64,000 nt of DNA, taken from contig NZ_CVRR01000019.1 of the NCBI RefSeq assembly GCF_001406815.1, positions 186,001 through 250,000 of the forward strand, written 5' to 3'. This document shows, in pieces, positions 26,401-34,846 of the stretch (position 1 is its first letter; every line of letters starts with the position of its first letter). This stretch comes from Roseburia faecis. GTDB taxonomy: Bacteria; Bacillota; Clostridia; Lachnospirales; Lachnospiraceae. The position numbers and the translations under genes were made by a program. The notes beneath the pieces are model-generated. The model searched no databases. It saw only the letters and a list, made by a program, of their open reading frames with translations, and was not told the origin of the DNA.

Positions 26401-28473
26401 CTACAAATTCATTTTTGAAAGCTGTTCTTCCTGAAACTGCATCATTTTCTTTTGCAGAATGTGATGTCCGGGTTCTGTCAGTTCCGGGTCTTCCTCAAGA
26501 ATTGTTTTTACTTCTTCCGAAGCCTCCTGCAGCACCGCCGCATCCTGGTAAATATCCGCCAGCGCAAATACCAGATCTCCACTCTGCCGGATACCGAAAA
26601 AATCTCCCGGTCCGCGTAATTTCAAATCCTCACTCGCAATAAAAAAGCCGTCGTTTGATTTATTTAATATTTCCAGACGTTTTTTTGCCGTCTTGGCCGA
26701 AGAGGCATTGATCATAATACAATAAGACTGTGCATCTCCTCTTCCCACACGTCCACGCAGCTGATGCAGCTGTGCTAAGCCAAATCGGTCCGCATTCTCG
26801 ATCAGCATCACGGTTGCATTCGGTACATTAACCCCCACTTCCACTACCGTGGTGGATACAAGCACCTGAATTTTATTTTCCGCAAATTCCTGCATAATTT
26901 CATTTTTCTTACTGCTCTTCATCTTTCCGTGAAGCACGCCCACCTGGATGCCGGATGGCAGTTCCTCCATAAGCGTTTTCGAGTAATCAATTACATTTTC
27001 TCCCTGTGTCTCTTCGCTTGCCTCCACAAGCGGACAGATCACATATGCCTGATGTCCTTTTTTCACCTCATCTGCAACAAACGCATATGCTTTCGGCCGG
27101 TATGCCGTATTAACCACACAGTTTTTGATCGGAAGCCGTCTTGCCGGCACCTCATCCACAACCGAAATATCCATATCTCCGTAGATAATGATCGCAAGGG
27201 TTCGCGGAATCGGTGTTGCACTCATAACAAGAATATGCGGCATATCCCCTTTTTGCGCAAACTCCTCTCTCTGCCGCACGCCAAAACGATGCTGCTCATC
27301 TGTGATCACAAGCGCAAGATTTGCATATGTCGGTTTTTCCTGAATCAGCGCATGCGTTCCTACAATCAGGGCATTCTCATACAGTTCTAACCGTTCATAC
27401 GCACTGCGTTTTTGTTTTGCCGTCATGGACCCCGTCAGAAGGATTACCGGAAAATGCAGTCCAAACTGCTCACAGAGTTTCTGGAATGTTTCATAATGCT
27501 GCTGTGCAAGTACTTCCGTCGGTGCCATGATGGCAGACTGATATCCATTCTGTGCGCACCACGCCATTGCCAAAAAAGCCAGAATCGTTTTACCGGAACC
27601 CACGTCTCCCTGAATCAGACGCTGCATGGCATACGGTCCCTGCATATTTTCCGTCACATCATGCAATGCTCGTCTTTGTGCTCCCGTCAGTTCATACGGA
27701 AGCTTCTGAATCAGATCTTCCACGAACTCCGGATGTTCCATCACAAACCGGTTTTCCTGTCTGGTTCTCTTTTCTTTCTGGTACTGCATGCCCATGATAA
27801 ATAAAAAGAACTCATCAAAAACCAACCGCTTTCTCGCCTCGATCAAACGTTCCATCGTATCTGGAAAGTGGATCTGTTTGACCGCATAATTATACTCACA
27901 CAGTTCCCTGCGCGTACGAATTTCTCCCGGAAGAAAATCCGTAAGCAGTTCTTCCTCATCCAATGCCTGCCGCATCGTTTTTATCATGAGATTGTTGGTG
28001 ATCCCGCTGGTCAGCGTATACACCGGAAGAAAACAGTTTTCGATTTCCTGATAGGCCTCCGGCGTATACACCACCGGCTGTTCCATCACAAATTTGCCAT
28101 CCTTAATGTGAACATTTCCGTAAAAAACAAAATATTTGCCATGTGTCAATGTATTCCGTATATAAGGCATCCGATACCAGATCAGCTGGATCTGATGTCC
28201 AGGGCTTCCAATCACAAGAAGTGTCACCTGCATATGTCTGCCACTTCTCGTTACCGGTGTACGCTCAATCCGTGCAACAATCGCAAGCTTATCCTCTGTC
28301 TGCATATGTTCCGCTGTCATCTCATCGATCGGCACCGGATGGGGATACTGTATATAATTTCTGGGAAAATGAAGGAGTATATCACCTACGGTGTATACTC
28401 CCATTTTTTCGAATAATTTTTTTGTTTTTTCACCAATGCCTTTGATTTCCGTGATTGATGAATCCTGACGCAT
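26401..28473 (-). CDS. recG: ATP-dependent DNA helicase RecG
   Basis: RecG regresses stalled replication forks and remodels Holliday junctions. The 690-residue protein has an N-terminal wedge/OB domain (about 60-160) and superfamily-2 helicase motifs: GDVGSGKT (about 291-298), DEQH box (about 394-397), SATPIPRT (about 425-432) and QLRGRVGRG (about 592-600). An AGGAGC site precedes the ATG. It follows fakA by 42 bases, the same order as in Bacillus, and ends at a shared terminator. Confidence 0.97.
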   Translation of the reverse strand: MRQDSSITEIKGIGEKTKKLFEKMGVYTVGDILLHFPRNYIQYPHPVPIDEMTAEHMQTEDKLAIVARIERTPVTRSGRHMQVTLLVIGSPGHQIQLIWYRMPYIRNTLTHGKYFVFYGNVHIKDGKFVMEQPVVYTPEAYQEIENCFLPVYTLTSGITNNLMIKTMRQALDEEELLTDFLPGEIRTRRELCEYNYAVKQIHFPDTMERLIEARKRLVFDEFFLFIMGMQYQKEKRTRQENRFVMEHPEFVEDLIQKLPYELTGAQRRALHDVTENMQGPYAMQRLIQGDVGSGKTILAFLAMAWCAQNGYQSAIMAPTEVLAQQHYETFQKLCEQFGLHFPVILLTGSMTAKQKRSAYERLELYENALIVGTHALIQEKPTYANLALVITDEQHRFGVRQREEFAQKGDMPHILVMSATPIPRTLAIIIYGDMDISVVDEVPARRLPIKNCVVNTAYRPKAYAFVADEVKKGHQAYVICPLVEASEETQGENVIDYSKTLMEELPSGIQVGVLHGKMKSSKKNEIMQEFAENKIQVLVSTTVVEVGVNVPNATVMLIENADRFGLAQLHQLRGRVGRGDAQSYCIMINASSAKTAKKRLEILNKSNDGFFIASEDLKLRGPGDFFGIRQSGDLVFALADIYQDAAVLQEASEEVKTILEEDPELTEPGHHILQKKMMQFQEEQLSKMNL

Positions 28474-28515
28474 ATCTGCTCCTTATTCGTTTCTGTGCTG
28501 CATAAATAGTAACTT

Positions 28516-30183
28516 TTATTCTACAGAAATAACAAAATAGTAAATCGGCTGACCACCACAGTTGATCTCTACCTCAACATCCGGATACTTTTCTTCGATC
28601 ATTTTTCCGATTTCCTGTGCATGCTCTTCTGTCTCATCCGCACCATAATAAATGCTGACAATTGCAGAATCCTCATCTACCATCGCATCAATCATCTTCA
28701 TGGTTGTCTCTTTCAGATCCGTGCCGACCGCAAGAATTGCCTTATCGCCAATTCCCATATAGTCATTCTGTCTGATCTGCATGCCATCAATTTCAGTGTC
28801 GCGAACCGCATAGGTCACCTGACCGGTCTTTACACTATCGAGTTCTGCCAGCATGGCTTCCTTATTTTCCTCCGCAGTATAATCCGGAATATAATTTACC
28901 AGAGCCACAATTCCCTGTGGAATTGTCTTGGTCGGAAGTACAATAATATCTTTATCCTCTGTCAGCTCCGCTGCCTGATTTGCCGCCATAATGATATTTT
29001 TATTGTTTGGCAGAATAAAGATATGATCTGCATTTACATGATCAATCGCTGCAAGCATGTCTTCTGTGCTCGGATTCATGGTCTGTCCACCCTCGATCAG
29101 ATAGTCTGCTCCCAGTCCGCGGAAAATCTCATTCATTCCCTCACCGATGGAAACGGCAATAAATCCCATTGGCTTGCGGGGTTCCTCTTTCTCTGCCTCC
29201 TGCTCCTTCTGCCGGGCAGCCGCTTTTTCGGCATCCTTAATCAGCTTTTCCTGATGTTCCTCACGCATATTGTCGATCTTGATCTTTGTAAGAGAACCAT
29301 GGGTCAGTGCCTTTTGAATGGCAAGTCCCGGATCGTTGGTATGTACGTGAGTCTTTACAACCTCATCGTCTGCTACCACAACAATCGAATCTCCGATAGA
29401 TTCCAGATAAGATTTGTATTCCTTTTCTTCTTTTTCAGACAATGGACGTGTTAATACAATAATAAACTCCGTGCAGTAACCATATTTAATCTCCTGCTCA
29501 GCCGGTTCTGAAACTTTTGCCGTGCCTGCAGATGCCGGAGTCTCCTCAATGGAATAATCAATTTCTTTTCCGAGAAGGGAATCATAGGCTCCCTTTAACA
29601 CCTGAACCAGTCCCTGTCCGCCGGAATCCACTACCCCTGCCTGCTTTAAGACCGGAAGCATTTCCGGAGTCTGACTTAAAACATACTCCGCATGTTTGAT
29701 CACTTCATCGCAGAAATAAACCAGATCCTCTGTCTCCTGTGCCAGATCAAGCGCTTTGTCTGCCGCACCCTTTGCAACGGTAAGAATCGTTCCCTCTTTT
29801 GGCTTCATAACTGCTTTGTATGCTGTTTCTACCGCTTTCTGGAATGCATCACATAAAACAGAAACATCTACCTCATCATACTCTTTGATAACTTTACAGA
29901 AACCGCGGAACAGCTGGGATAAAATAACGCCGGAATTACCTCTTGCCCCACGAAGGGAACCGGAAGAAATTGCTTTTGCAAGTTCTTTCATTGTCGGATT
30001 GGACAACGCACCGACTTCACGTGCTGCTGACATGATCGTCATTGACATGTTTGTACCGGTATCTCCATCCGGAACCGGGAAAACATTCAGTTCATTGATC
30101 CATTCCTTTTTTGCCTCCAGATTCTTTGCACCTGCAAGGAACATTCTGGACAAACTCTCCGTATTGATACTTGTAATCTCCAA
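28516..30183 (-). CDS. fakA: DAK2 domain fatty acid kinase FakA-like (YloV), TTG start
   Basis: FakA-type kinases phosphorylate fatty acids carried by FakB (DegV) proteins for phospholipid synthesis. The protein has an N-terminal DAK2 domain (VFPVPDGDTGTNMSMT, GSLRGARGNSGVILSQL), a middle domain and the C-terminal FakA domain. The start is set as TTG at 30183 because GGGAGG lies 8 bases upstream; upstream in-frame codons would overlap the site and the asp23 end. That gives 555 residues. It follows the asp23-like gene, the usual order in Firmicutes. Confidence 0.92.
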   Translation of the reverse strand: MEITSINTESLSRMFLAGAKNLEAKKEWINELNVFPVPDGDTGTNMSMTIMSAAREVGALSNPTMKELAKAISSGSLRGARGNSGVILSQLFRGFCKVIKEYDEVDVSVLCDAFQKAVETAYKAVMKPKEGTILTVAKGAADKALDLAQETEDLVYFCDEVIKHAEYVLSQTPEMLPVLKQAGVVDSGGQGLVQVLKGAYDSLLGKEIDYSIEETPASAGTAKVSEPAEQEIKYGYCTEFIIVLTRPLSEKEEKEYKSYLESIGDSIVVVADDEVVKTHVHTNDPGLAIQKALTHGSLTKIKIDNMREEHQEKLIKDAEKAAARQKEQEAEKEEPRKPMGFIAVSIGEGMNEIFRGLGADYLIEGGQTMNPSTEDMLAAIDHVNADHIFILPNNKNIIMAANQAAELTEDKDIIVLPTKTIPQGIVALVNYIPDYTAEENKEAMLAELDSVKTGQVTYAVRDTEIDGMQIRQNDYMGIGDKAILAVGTDLKETTMKMIDAMVDEDSAIVSIYYGADETEEHAQEIGKMIEEKYPDVEVEINCGGQPIYYFVISVE

Positions 30184-30196
30184 TTTCTTATCCTCC

Positions 30197-30556
30197 CTAG
30201 TCAATCACGCGGACGCCTTCGACGTAGATATTGATCTTATTGATCTTCATGCCCGTAAATGACTCCACTTTATACTTTACAGTCTCGATCAGGTTGTCAG
30301 AAACTGTGCAAATGCTTACGCCGTAAGCGACAATCACATGAAAATCAATATTGATCAGATTTTCATCTTCAATTGTGACACTGATACCATGTGTCAGATA
30401 ATCCCTTTTCAGCAGCTTCACCAGTCCGTCTTTCATATTAACAGCTGCCATACCGACAATACCAAAACATTCTACCGCAACAGAACCTGCGTAAGTGGCA
30501 ATGACATCATCTTCCACCAAAACCTTTCCATATTGGGTATCTATCTGTCCCTTCAT
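30197..30556 (-). CDS. Asp23/Gls24 family envelope stress protein
   Basis: A 119-residue Asp23 (YloU-type) domain protein; members associate with the membrane and are linked to cell-envelope stress. The start at 30556 gives MKGQIDTQYGKV, with TTGGAGGT upstream; a longer in-frame reading enters the promoter. The domain spans nearly the whole protein, with the VIVAYGVSI and VKSFTGMKI-like segments conserved. It is first in the asp23-fakA-recG operon, as in Bacillus (yloU-yloV). Confidence 0.92.
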   Translation of the reverse strand: MKGQIDTQYGKVLVEDDVIATYAGSVAVECFGIVGMAAVNMKDGLVKLLKRDYLTHGISVTIEDENLINIDFHVIVAYGVSICTVSDNLIETVKYKVESFTGMKINKINIYVEGVRVID

Positions 30557-30613
30557 ACTTGTACCTCCAATATTCGTAAACCATCTCATAGGTATTACAT
30601 CATAGTTACTCGT

Positions 30614-30642
30614 ATTATAACCATTTTTCCTGCAAATGTAAA
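30614..30642 (-). promoter_or_regulatory. Sigma-A promoter of the asp23-fakA-recG operon
   Basis: Minus-strand TTTACA, 17 bases, TATAAT. The leader is about 50 bases. It is divergent from the rpmB promoter, and together they fill the 206-base intergenic region. Confidence 0.9.
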
Positions 30643-30679
30643 CCAAATGTAATTTATTTCATTTTTTTATAAGTTTTTC

Positions 30680-30708
30680 TTGCATTTACAGAAGGAATCT
30701 GTTAATAT
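30680..30708 (+). promoter_or_regulatory. Sigma-A promoter of rpmB
   Basis: TTGCAT, 17 bases, TAATAT on the plus strand, about 48 bases before the expected start of a leader that contains a small AGCTT-centred hairpin, then GGAGGTG and the rpmB ATG. Confidence 0.7.
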
Positions 30709-30762
30709 ATCTTATGTTGTGAGCTTGAAAAAGCTTAGTGAAATGCAAGGAGGTGCAAAATC

Positions 30763-30948
30763 ATGGCAAAGTGTGCAATTTGTGAAAAGGGTGTACATTA
30801 CGGAAATAATGTCAGCCATTCTCATAGAAGATCTAATAGAGTTTGGAAATCAAACATCAAACGTGTAAGTTGTAAGGTAAACGGAGTACCACAGAAGTTA
30901 TATGTTTGTGCTTCCTGCCTTAGATCCGGAAAAGTTGAGAGAGCTTAG
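30763..30948 (+). CDS. rpmB: 50S ribosomal protein L28 (zinc-binding form)
   Basis: L28 is a small 50S protein. The 61-residue protein has two C-x-x-C pairs (CAIC at residues 4-7 and CASC near 50-53), marking the zinc-binding type, and the conserved NNVSHSHRRSNRVWKSN segment. GGAGGTG precedes the ATG. It is monocistronic, with its own promoter and terminator, and divergent from the asp23 operon as in other Firmicutes. Confidence 0.98.
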   Translation: MAKCAICEKGVHYGNNVSHSHRRSNRVWKSNIKRVSCKVNGVPQKLYVCASCLRSGKVERA

Positions 30949-30960
30949 TAAGCAAATATA

Positions 30961-30988
30961 AGAACCGTTGTATGACGGTTCTTTTTTT
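30961..30988 (+). terminator. Rho-independent terminator of rpmB
   Basis: AGAACCGT and ACGGTTCT form an 8-bp stem around a 6-base loop followed by seven T, 13 bases after the rpmB stop. Confidence 0.93.
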
Positions 30989-30997
30989 GTGCCGCAA

Positions 30998-31135
30998 TCA
31001 GCAGGAAAACAACAGATAGGAAACAAGCATGGTTCCGGCAATCAGCAGAACCCCCAGCAGCCCGCCACCTACAAAAAACATGATCAGCATTCCGATTCCC
31101 ATCCAGAACAATGTATATCCCCATACCCGTTTCAT
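30998..31135 (-). CDS. Small single-pass membrane protein, 45 residues
   Basis: An uninterrupted reading frame of 45 codons starts MKRVWGYTLFWMG and ends in a cysteine. From residue 7 to 43 it is almost entirely hydrophobic and glycine-rich, enough for one or two membrane helices. A GGTGGG site lies 4 bases before the ATG. It follows the ytfJ gene by 69 bases in the same orientation. Similar small membrane proteins seem to occur beside ytfJ in relatives, from memory only. Function unknown; it could be a sporulation protein by context. Confidence 0.7.
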   Translation of the reverse strand: MKRVWGYTLFWMGIGMLIMFFVGGGLLGVLLIAGTMLVSYLLFSC

Positions 31136-31204
31136 TTTTCCCACCAAAAAAGCATATATCATTTCTAATATATGCTCTCCCGGTTTTATATGATTCTGTT
31201 TTTT

Positions 31205-31591
31205 CTATTCATTGTCCGTATCATCCGAAACAACATCGTCAATGATATCATCCGTATCTTTTCCGGATGTAAATTTATTGATAAAATCCGGAACCATGTC
31301 AAGGATCTTTGTCATTCCATCCTGATTTTTGATATTCACAAGTTTTGTTACTCCATTCTGGATGACAAGAACCGCACTCGGATTGATTTTTCCACCCATA
31401 CCTCCGGCACCGTTATTTTTCTTTTCCTGTGAAAACGCTCCTGCCGCAACACCAAAAGATACATCTACCAGAGGAAGAATAATCGTATCTCCGATATGAA
31501 TTGCATCTCCTACTACGGTCTTTGTTGTGATAAAGCTGTCCATTCCTTTAAATAAGGATTCTACTGTATTATTAAAACTGTTATCTGCCAT
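31205..31591 (-). CDS. ytfJ: GerW/YtfJ family sporulation protein
   Basis: A 128-residue YtfJ-family protein; in Bacillus (GerW) it is required for normal spore germination. Family features are the GDTIILPLVDVSFGVAAGA segment (about 34-52), the glycine-rich GAGGMGGKINPSAVLVI (about 61-77) and an acidic tail. AAGGAGG precedes the ATG. It follows the DUF2953 gene by 21 bases, the same ytfI-ytfJ order as in Bacillus, supporting a sporulation role. Confidence 0.93.
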   Translation of the reverse strand: MADNSFNNTVESLFKGMDSFITTKTVVGDAIHIGDTIILPLVDVSFGVAAGAFSQEKKNNGAGGMGGKINPSAVLVIQNGVTKLVNIKNQDGMTKILDMVPDFINKFTSGKDTDDIIDDVVSDDTDNE

Positions 31592-31612
31592 GGTAAAACC
31601 TCCTTACCCATT

Positions 31613-32551
31613 CTACTTCATATGCTTAAATCTATTATATAGTCTCCGGCAATTCTTATCAAGAATTATTCGCAGTGCCAGAGCAAGAATCTGAACTCCG
31701 AAAATCCTGCCGTGTACTGTAAAATCTGCTTCTGCATAAAATTCTTCTGCCGTAAAATCCGGAATAATATTCCAGTGATTCCGGTATCCGACCGGAAATA
31801 TTGCAAGAATACCAAGCACCTGCCCGGTAGTATCCGGCGATCCGGTAGAATATTTCAGCCAAAGCTTCAGCCGTTTCGGCAAAACTGAAACAACCAGGTG
31901 TTCCAGCTGTTTCCAGATATTAGAAAACGCTTTTTTATTTTTCTCGTCATTGAAAAAACGATACCATTTCCGGCACGTTCGCGTTCCTTTTTTCCAGAAT
32001 GTCTGTATATTTCTCAAAAAATAAAGAATCTTTTGCAAAATATTCCGGATCTTTTCCGGGAACTTCCAGATAAAACCTGCAATCCTGCCCGGAAAAAACG
32101 TTTTCTTTTTTTTGTCCGGATGACAGAGAATTGTCTCCTCCGGATCTGTCAATTGCTGCGCAGATGTTTGGGATGTATTTTCCATTGCCGTAAGAGACGG
32201 TGCCACTTCAGTCTCCCGGTCTTTTGTCCCTTCCTGCGGAGAGTCTTCCTGCACCGGCTTATTAAAATCCGCGGAATCTTCTTTTTCTTTCTGCAGATGC
32301 AGTTCCTTTCGAAATCCAAAAATCCGCGCATACGTGTGGAATCCCTCTTCCGCGGTATCTGCACAGAGCCCCAGCAGACGGCCAAGCCACCAGATCCGGA
32401 CCTGCAGTTGCAGATTTTTTTCATGGTAGGAACCTTTCACACGATACACGAATGGACAAAATAATGCCAAAAGAGCAATGACAACAATCAGTCCTAAAAT
32501 CACCAGCAAAACAATTCCTATGATTTTCAGAATCAGAAGGAAAACACTCAT
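31613..32551 (-). CDS. DUF2953 family membrane protein (YtfI-like)
   Basis: A 312-residue protein with one strong N-terminal membrane segment (about 4-32), a charged and variable middle, and a conserved C-terminal part (PVGYRNHWNIIPDF, VHGRIFGVQIL) typical of DUF2953. The start at 32551 overlaps the upstream stop as ATGA and has GGAGGAGAC upstream; the longer in-frame reading lies within the preceding gene. It is next to ytfJ as in Bacillus ytfI-ytfJ; molecular function is unknown. Confidence 0.85.
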   Translation of the reverse strand: MSVFLLILKIIGIVLLVILGLIVVIALLALFCPFVYRVKGSYHEKNLQLQVRIWWLGRLLGLCADTAEEGFHTYARIFGFRKELHLQKEKEDSADFNKPVQEDSPQEGTKDRETEVAPSLTAMENTSQTSAQQLTDPEETILCHPDKKKKTFFPGRIAGFIWKFPEKIRNILQKILYFLRNIQTFWKKGTRTCRKWYRFFNDEKNKKAFSNIWKQLEHLVVSVLPKRLKLWLKYSTGSPDTTGQVLGILAIFPVGYRNHWNIIPDFTAEEFYAEADFTVHGRIFGVQILALALRIILDKNCRRLYNRFKHMK

Positions 32552-32880
32552 ACCTGTCTCCTCCGTTTCCGGCCCCGTAAATAAGATTTTACATCCACAT
32601 CCCCTGTATTCTGATATACTTCCTCTATAATACTGCACACCAGCTCCAGAGCTTCCGCATAACCTTTTGCCAGACCGATGATCTGCATTTGTTTTTTCCC
32701 CGGATAAGATTTCTGCATCAGTTCCCACGCCGGTATAATATCCAGCAGATTCTGCCGGTTGGATGCAAACGCAATCACATAGATAGAGACTGTTCCTGCA
32801 TGATGGTTAATCTTCCACTTTATTCGATTGGCTTTGTCCGCAATGGAATCGCCGACATAAAGATCCTCATACCATTTCAT
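32548..32880 (-). CDS. Conserved protein of unknown function
   Basis: A 110-residue protein I do not assign to a named family. It has an N-terminal MKWYEDLYVGD, a mixed alpha/beta middle (VSIYVIAFASNRQNLLDIIP), a helix rich in Ala/Glu and a strongly basic tail (RGRKRRR). No signal peptide. It is 14 bases after the Nudix gene and overlaps the DUF2953 gene by 4 bases, so it is probably translated together with the ytfI-ytfJ pair. Confidence 0.82.
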   Translation of the reverse strand: MKWYEDLYVGDSIADKANRIKWKINHHAGTVSIYVIAFASNRQNLLDIIPAWELMQKSYPGKKQMQIIGLAKGYAEALELVCSIIEEVYQNTGDVDVKSYLRGRKRRRQV

Positions 32881-32894
32881 GCAGATTATCCTTT

Positions 32895-33347
32895 CTAAAA
32901 ATACTTATGTGTTCCCCATAAGTTACTTTTTTTCAGATCCAGATACTCATTATAAGCTTTCTCCAAAATCTGTTTTTCATTCGAAAATTTCAACAAATGA
33001 TATGCTTCATGGTATTTATAATACCCGGAATCTGTAAAATATTCTTCTCTTTGCGGCTTACTATAATAACTTTCGCCCATCATCAGATACCAGTGAACCG
33101 ATTTCTCGACCGTATCCTCAGGAATGGTAAATGAATACTGGCTTTTTCCCACGTACTGAATAATGGTTGCAGTTGCTCCGGTTTCTTCCAAAACCTCGCG
33201 AATTGCCGTATCCTTATACTCTTCTCCCTGCTCCACAGTTCCTTTTGGCAATACCCAGCCTTCATATCTGTTTCTGTAATTCTTGTACAAAAGCAGAATC
33301 TTGCCACGAAAGATTACCACTCCGCCACAGCTTATTGCTTCAATCAT
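32895..33347 (-). CDS. Nudix hydrolase
   Basis: A 150-residue Nudix protein that hydrolyses a nucleoside diphosphate linked to another moiety. The Nudix box reads G-TVEQG-E-EYKDTAI-REVLEETGA (about 36-60), with the metal-binding REVxEE core intact. The start at 33347 gives MIEAISCGGVVIF with GGGAGGATT upstream; a longer in-frame reading begins with a non-conserved stretch. Substrate cannot be deduced; similarity to Ap4A hydrolases is only general. Confidence 0.9.
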   Translation of the reverse strand: MIEAISCGGVVIFRGKILLLYKNYRNRYEGWVLPKGTVEQGEEYKDTAIREVLEETGATATIIQYVGKSQYSFTIPEDTVEKSVHWYLMMGESYYSKPQREEYFTDSGYYKYHEAYHLLKFSNEKQILEKAYNEYLDLKKSNLWGTHKYF

Positions 33348-33371
33348 TGCAATCCTCCCGTGTGCGAAAAC

Positions 33372-33387
33372 TGCACATATATGTGCA
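33372..33387. repeat. Perfect 16-bp palindrome upstream of the Nudix gene
   Basis: TGCACATATATGTGCA is a perfect inverted repeat 24 bases before the Nudix start codon, in the 68-base gap after the penicillin-binding-protein gene. It could be an operator; no clear promoter accompanies it. Confidence 0.55.
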
Positions 33388-33415
33388 AACATTCATTATT
33401 TTCATAGCAAGTATA

Positions 33416-34846
33416 TCATCTGTTAAAATATACGTCAAATACGTTCTTTGCAACTGGAACCGCGTACGTACTGCCCGCACCACTGTTCTCCACAACGACT
33501 GCGATTGCGATATCTTTATAGCCATCCTTCTTTGCATATCCCACAAACCAGGCATTTGTCTGATCCGACGTGTCCGATACCTGCGCCGTTCCTGTTTTGC
33601 CGGAAGCTTCATAAGACTGTCCGGATAATTTTCTTCCCGTTCCATCTGTAACAACTGCACGCATATACTGCTGTAACAAACCGGCTTCCGTCTCCGTCAT
33701 CAGTGTCGCATAAGTTTTCGGTTTATTGCTGCTTACTTCAACCCCGGAATCATTTTGTATATTATTCACCAGATACGGACGCATCAGAATTCCATCATGA
33801 TCCACGGCACTTGCTATCAGCGCCATATGCAGTGGCGAAACCAGTGTTTTTCCCTGACCGATTCCCGTTTCCATCGCCATTGCATTGCTGTCATTTTTAT
33901 TTAAAGAAAAACTGCTTTTCCCGGACTCAAAAGCAATCGGAAGATTTTGATTAAACAGCATGCTGTCACAGGTCTGTTTAAATTTCTCTCGGTTCAGTGA
34001 CAGTGAAATATTGGCAAACGAAGAATTGCAGGAATTAGAAAAGGAACTCTTTAATGTTTCCTGACCGTGATGCTTATTTCCCGCACAGTGAATGGTCTGC
34101 CCGTCAACCGAAATAGAACCACTGCAGTCAAACGCATACTGGTCATAGGCAGAAGGATTCTCACGATAATACTCCAGGGTCGTTAAGATCTTAAACACCG
34201 ATCCCGGCGCATATTTTCCCTGCGTGGCGCGATTGTAAAGCACCGTGCTTCCCTCCGCCGTCAGACTGCTCCAGTCCTTTTTTACCGTATTGGGATCATA
34301 GTCCGGTTTTGACACCATTGCAATGATTTTTCCGGTATCCGGTTCCATAACAATCACAGCTCCCTGATAATTTCCAAGAGATTTGTATGCCACCTGCTGA
34401 ATCTGTGCATCCAGCGTCGTGACAACCGTATCCCCCTGTGCCTTCTTATCTGAAATATCATCTGCGATTCTCTTAAGGAAAAACTCATGGGAACGCAACA
34501 AAGAAAAATTTTCCTGGTTTTCCAGTCCCGCTTTTCCATTCACCGCATAACCAACTGCATGGGCAAACATGCGTCCCTGCGGATAGCTTCTGGTCTGTGT
34601 TCCGTCTGCGGATACTTTTGTTGTGGCAAGTACTTTGCCGTCTGCAGATACAATATCCCCACGGATCACATGATCCGAAAACAGATCCTGCAGGGAATTA
34701 TACGGACTGTTGATAAACGATTCACTCTTACATACCTGAAAATAGACAAAATAAATCATCATAGACAGAAACACTGCCAGGAACAGATACATAATAACAA
34801 GAAATTCTTTATTACTTTTCTTTATCTTTTTCTTTTTTCTTCTCAT
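33416..34846 (-). CDS. Class B penicillin-binding protein (PbpA/FtsI-type transpeptidase)
   Basis: A membrane-anchored peptidoglycan transpeptidase of 476 residues: basic N-terminus, one membrane helix (about 15-37), a short dimerisation-type region with RGDIVSADGKVLA (about 62-74) and the transpeptidase domain with APGSVFKI (S-x-x-K, about 215-222), SNSCNSSF (S-x-N) and SGKTGTAQ (K-T-G). It is smaller than FtsI or SpoVD and lacks PASTA domains, resembling actinobacterial PbpA. It overlaps the FtsW/RodA-type gene by 4 bases, so the two likely form a synthase pair. Confidence 0.92.
   Translation of the reverse strand: MRRKKKKIKKSNKEFLVIMYLFLAVFLSMMIYFVYFQVCKSESFINSPYNSLQDLFSDHVIRGDIVSADGKVLATTKVSADGTQTRSYPQGRMFAHAVGYAVNGKAGLENQENFSLLRSHEFFLKRIADDISDKKAQGDTVVTTLDAQIQQVAYKSLGNYQGAVIVMEPDTGKIIAMVSKPDYDPNTVKKDWSSLTAEGSTVLYNRATQGKYAPGSVFKILTTLEYYRENPSAYDQYAFDCSGSISVDGQTIHCAGNKHHGQETLKSSFSNSCNSSFANISLSLNREKFKQTCDSMLFNQNLPIAFESGKSSFSLNKNDSNAMAMETGIGQGKTLVSPLHMALIASAVDHDGILMRPYLVNNIQNDSGVEVSSNKPKTYATLMTETEAGLLQQYMRAVVTDGTGRKLSGQSYEASGKTGTAQVSDTSDQTNAWFVGYAKKDGYKDIAIAVVVENSGAGSTYAVPVAKNVFDVYFNR

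Noticed and set aside
28621-29454. Plus-strand frame of about 277 codons opposite fakA
   Set aside because: Antisense to the conserved fakA gene, with cysteine- and histidine-rich non-protein-like sequence.
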